Part shown: in pieces, positions 63,478-64,000 of the stretch
Numbering within the stretch: position 1 is the first letter of the stretch
Layout: the number at the start of each line of letters is the position of its first letter
Position numbers and translations under genes: made by a program
Notes under the pieces: generated by a model
Databases searched by the model: none
What the model saw: only the letters and a program-made list of their open reading frames with translations
What the model was told of the DNA's origin: nothing
Assembly (NCBI GenBank): GCA_025451845.1
Contig: JANWJS010000053.1
Location: 62,001-126,000 of the forward strand
Reading direction: 5' to 3'
Origin: Steroidobacteraceae bacterium
GTDB lineage: Bacteria > Pseudomonadota > Gammaproteobacteria > Steroidobacterales > Steroidobacteraceae
Length of the DNA: 64,000 bases

Positions 63478-64000
<523 letters not shown>

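Overview
This is a GC-rich chromosomal segment. It looks like a gammaproteobacterium of the Xanthomonadales/Nevskiales/Steroidobacter kind: it carries core genes tex, rlmE, dusA and an AroG-type DAHP synthase beside TonB-dependent uptake, secreted glycoside hydrolases and secreted peptidases. That placement is inferred from gene content only. I saw no rRNA, tRNA, CRISPR array or intact integrase.

Layout. 1-9.5 kb: a partial unknown gene, a secreted GH3 beta-glucosidase, tex, an autoregulated TetR gene followed by an Lnt/nitrilase-type membrane acyltransferase, a small membrane protein, and a methyltransferase divergent from a LysR gene. 9.7-17 kb: GH31 and GH9 hydrolases around a RibD-like reductase and a cupin, then an AIM24 protein and a kelch-gene remnant. 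17.3-18.6 kb: DAHP synthase behind a leader peptide rich in Tyr/Phe/Trp codons and an intrinsic terminator, a classical attenuator layout. 18.6-29.4 kb: penicillin-acylase family enzyme, a two-receiver GGDEF protein, dusA, and an HME-type RND efflux set (outer-membrane lipoprotein divergent from adaptor plus pump). 29.6-35.2 kb: S9 peptidase, aminotransferase and several small enzymes. 35.6-38 kb: aquaporin, then a wreck zone of fused gene fragments and a dead IS630 transposase. 38.1-46.1 kb: PLP lyase, an HELLH protein, an orphan GspF-like protein, DUF2277, a frameshifted nucleotidyltransferase remnant, a TrmH-family methyltransferase, an FAD oxidoreductase, rlmE and a Gfo/Idh/MocA dehydrogenase.

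46.3-59.4 kb is the most coherent system: a sugar-acid locus. A LysR regulator is divergent from a rightward operon of TonB receptor, secreted beta-propeller, 5-dehydro-4-deoxyglucarate dehydratase (kdgD), 2-oxoglutarate-semialdehyde dehydrogenase, GudP-type MFS permease and D-glucarate dehydratase (gudD). These steps take D-glucarate to 2-oxoglutarate. A second operon, of a Tat-exported UxuA-like protein and another exported propeller, has an almost identical operator and promoter: the same operator length, the same -35 and the same 18-bp spacing. The two operons are therefore probably co-regulated.

59.8-64 kb is an accessory patch: a lipoprotein, a GNAT acetyltransferase, a TumE/TumA-type toxin-antitoxin pair, a vapBC pair, and repeated 5' ends of dusA. 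The dusA 5' end occurs three times in the window: an intact gene at 22.7 kb, a 50-bp scrap at 62.5 kb and a gene running off the right edge. This is best explained by elements that integrate in dusA.
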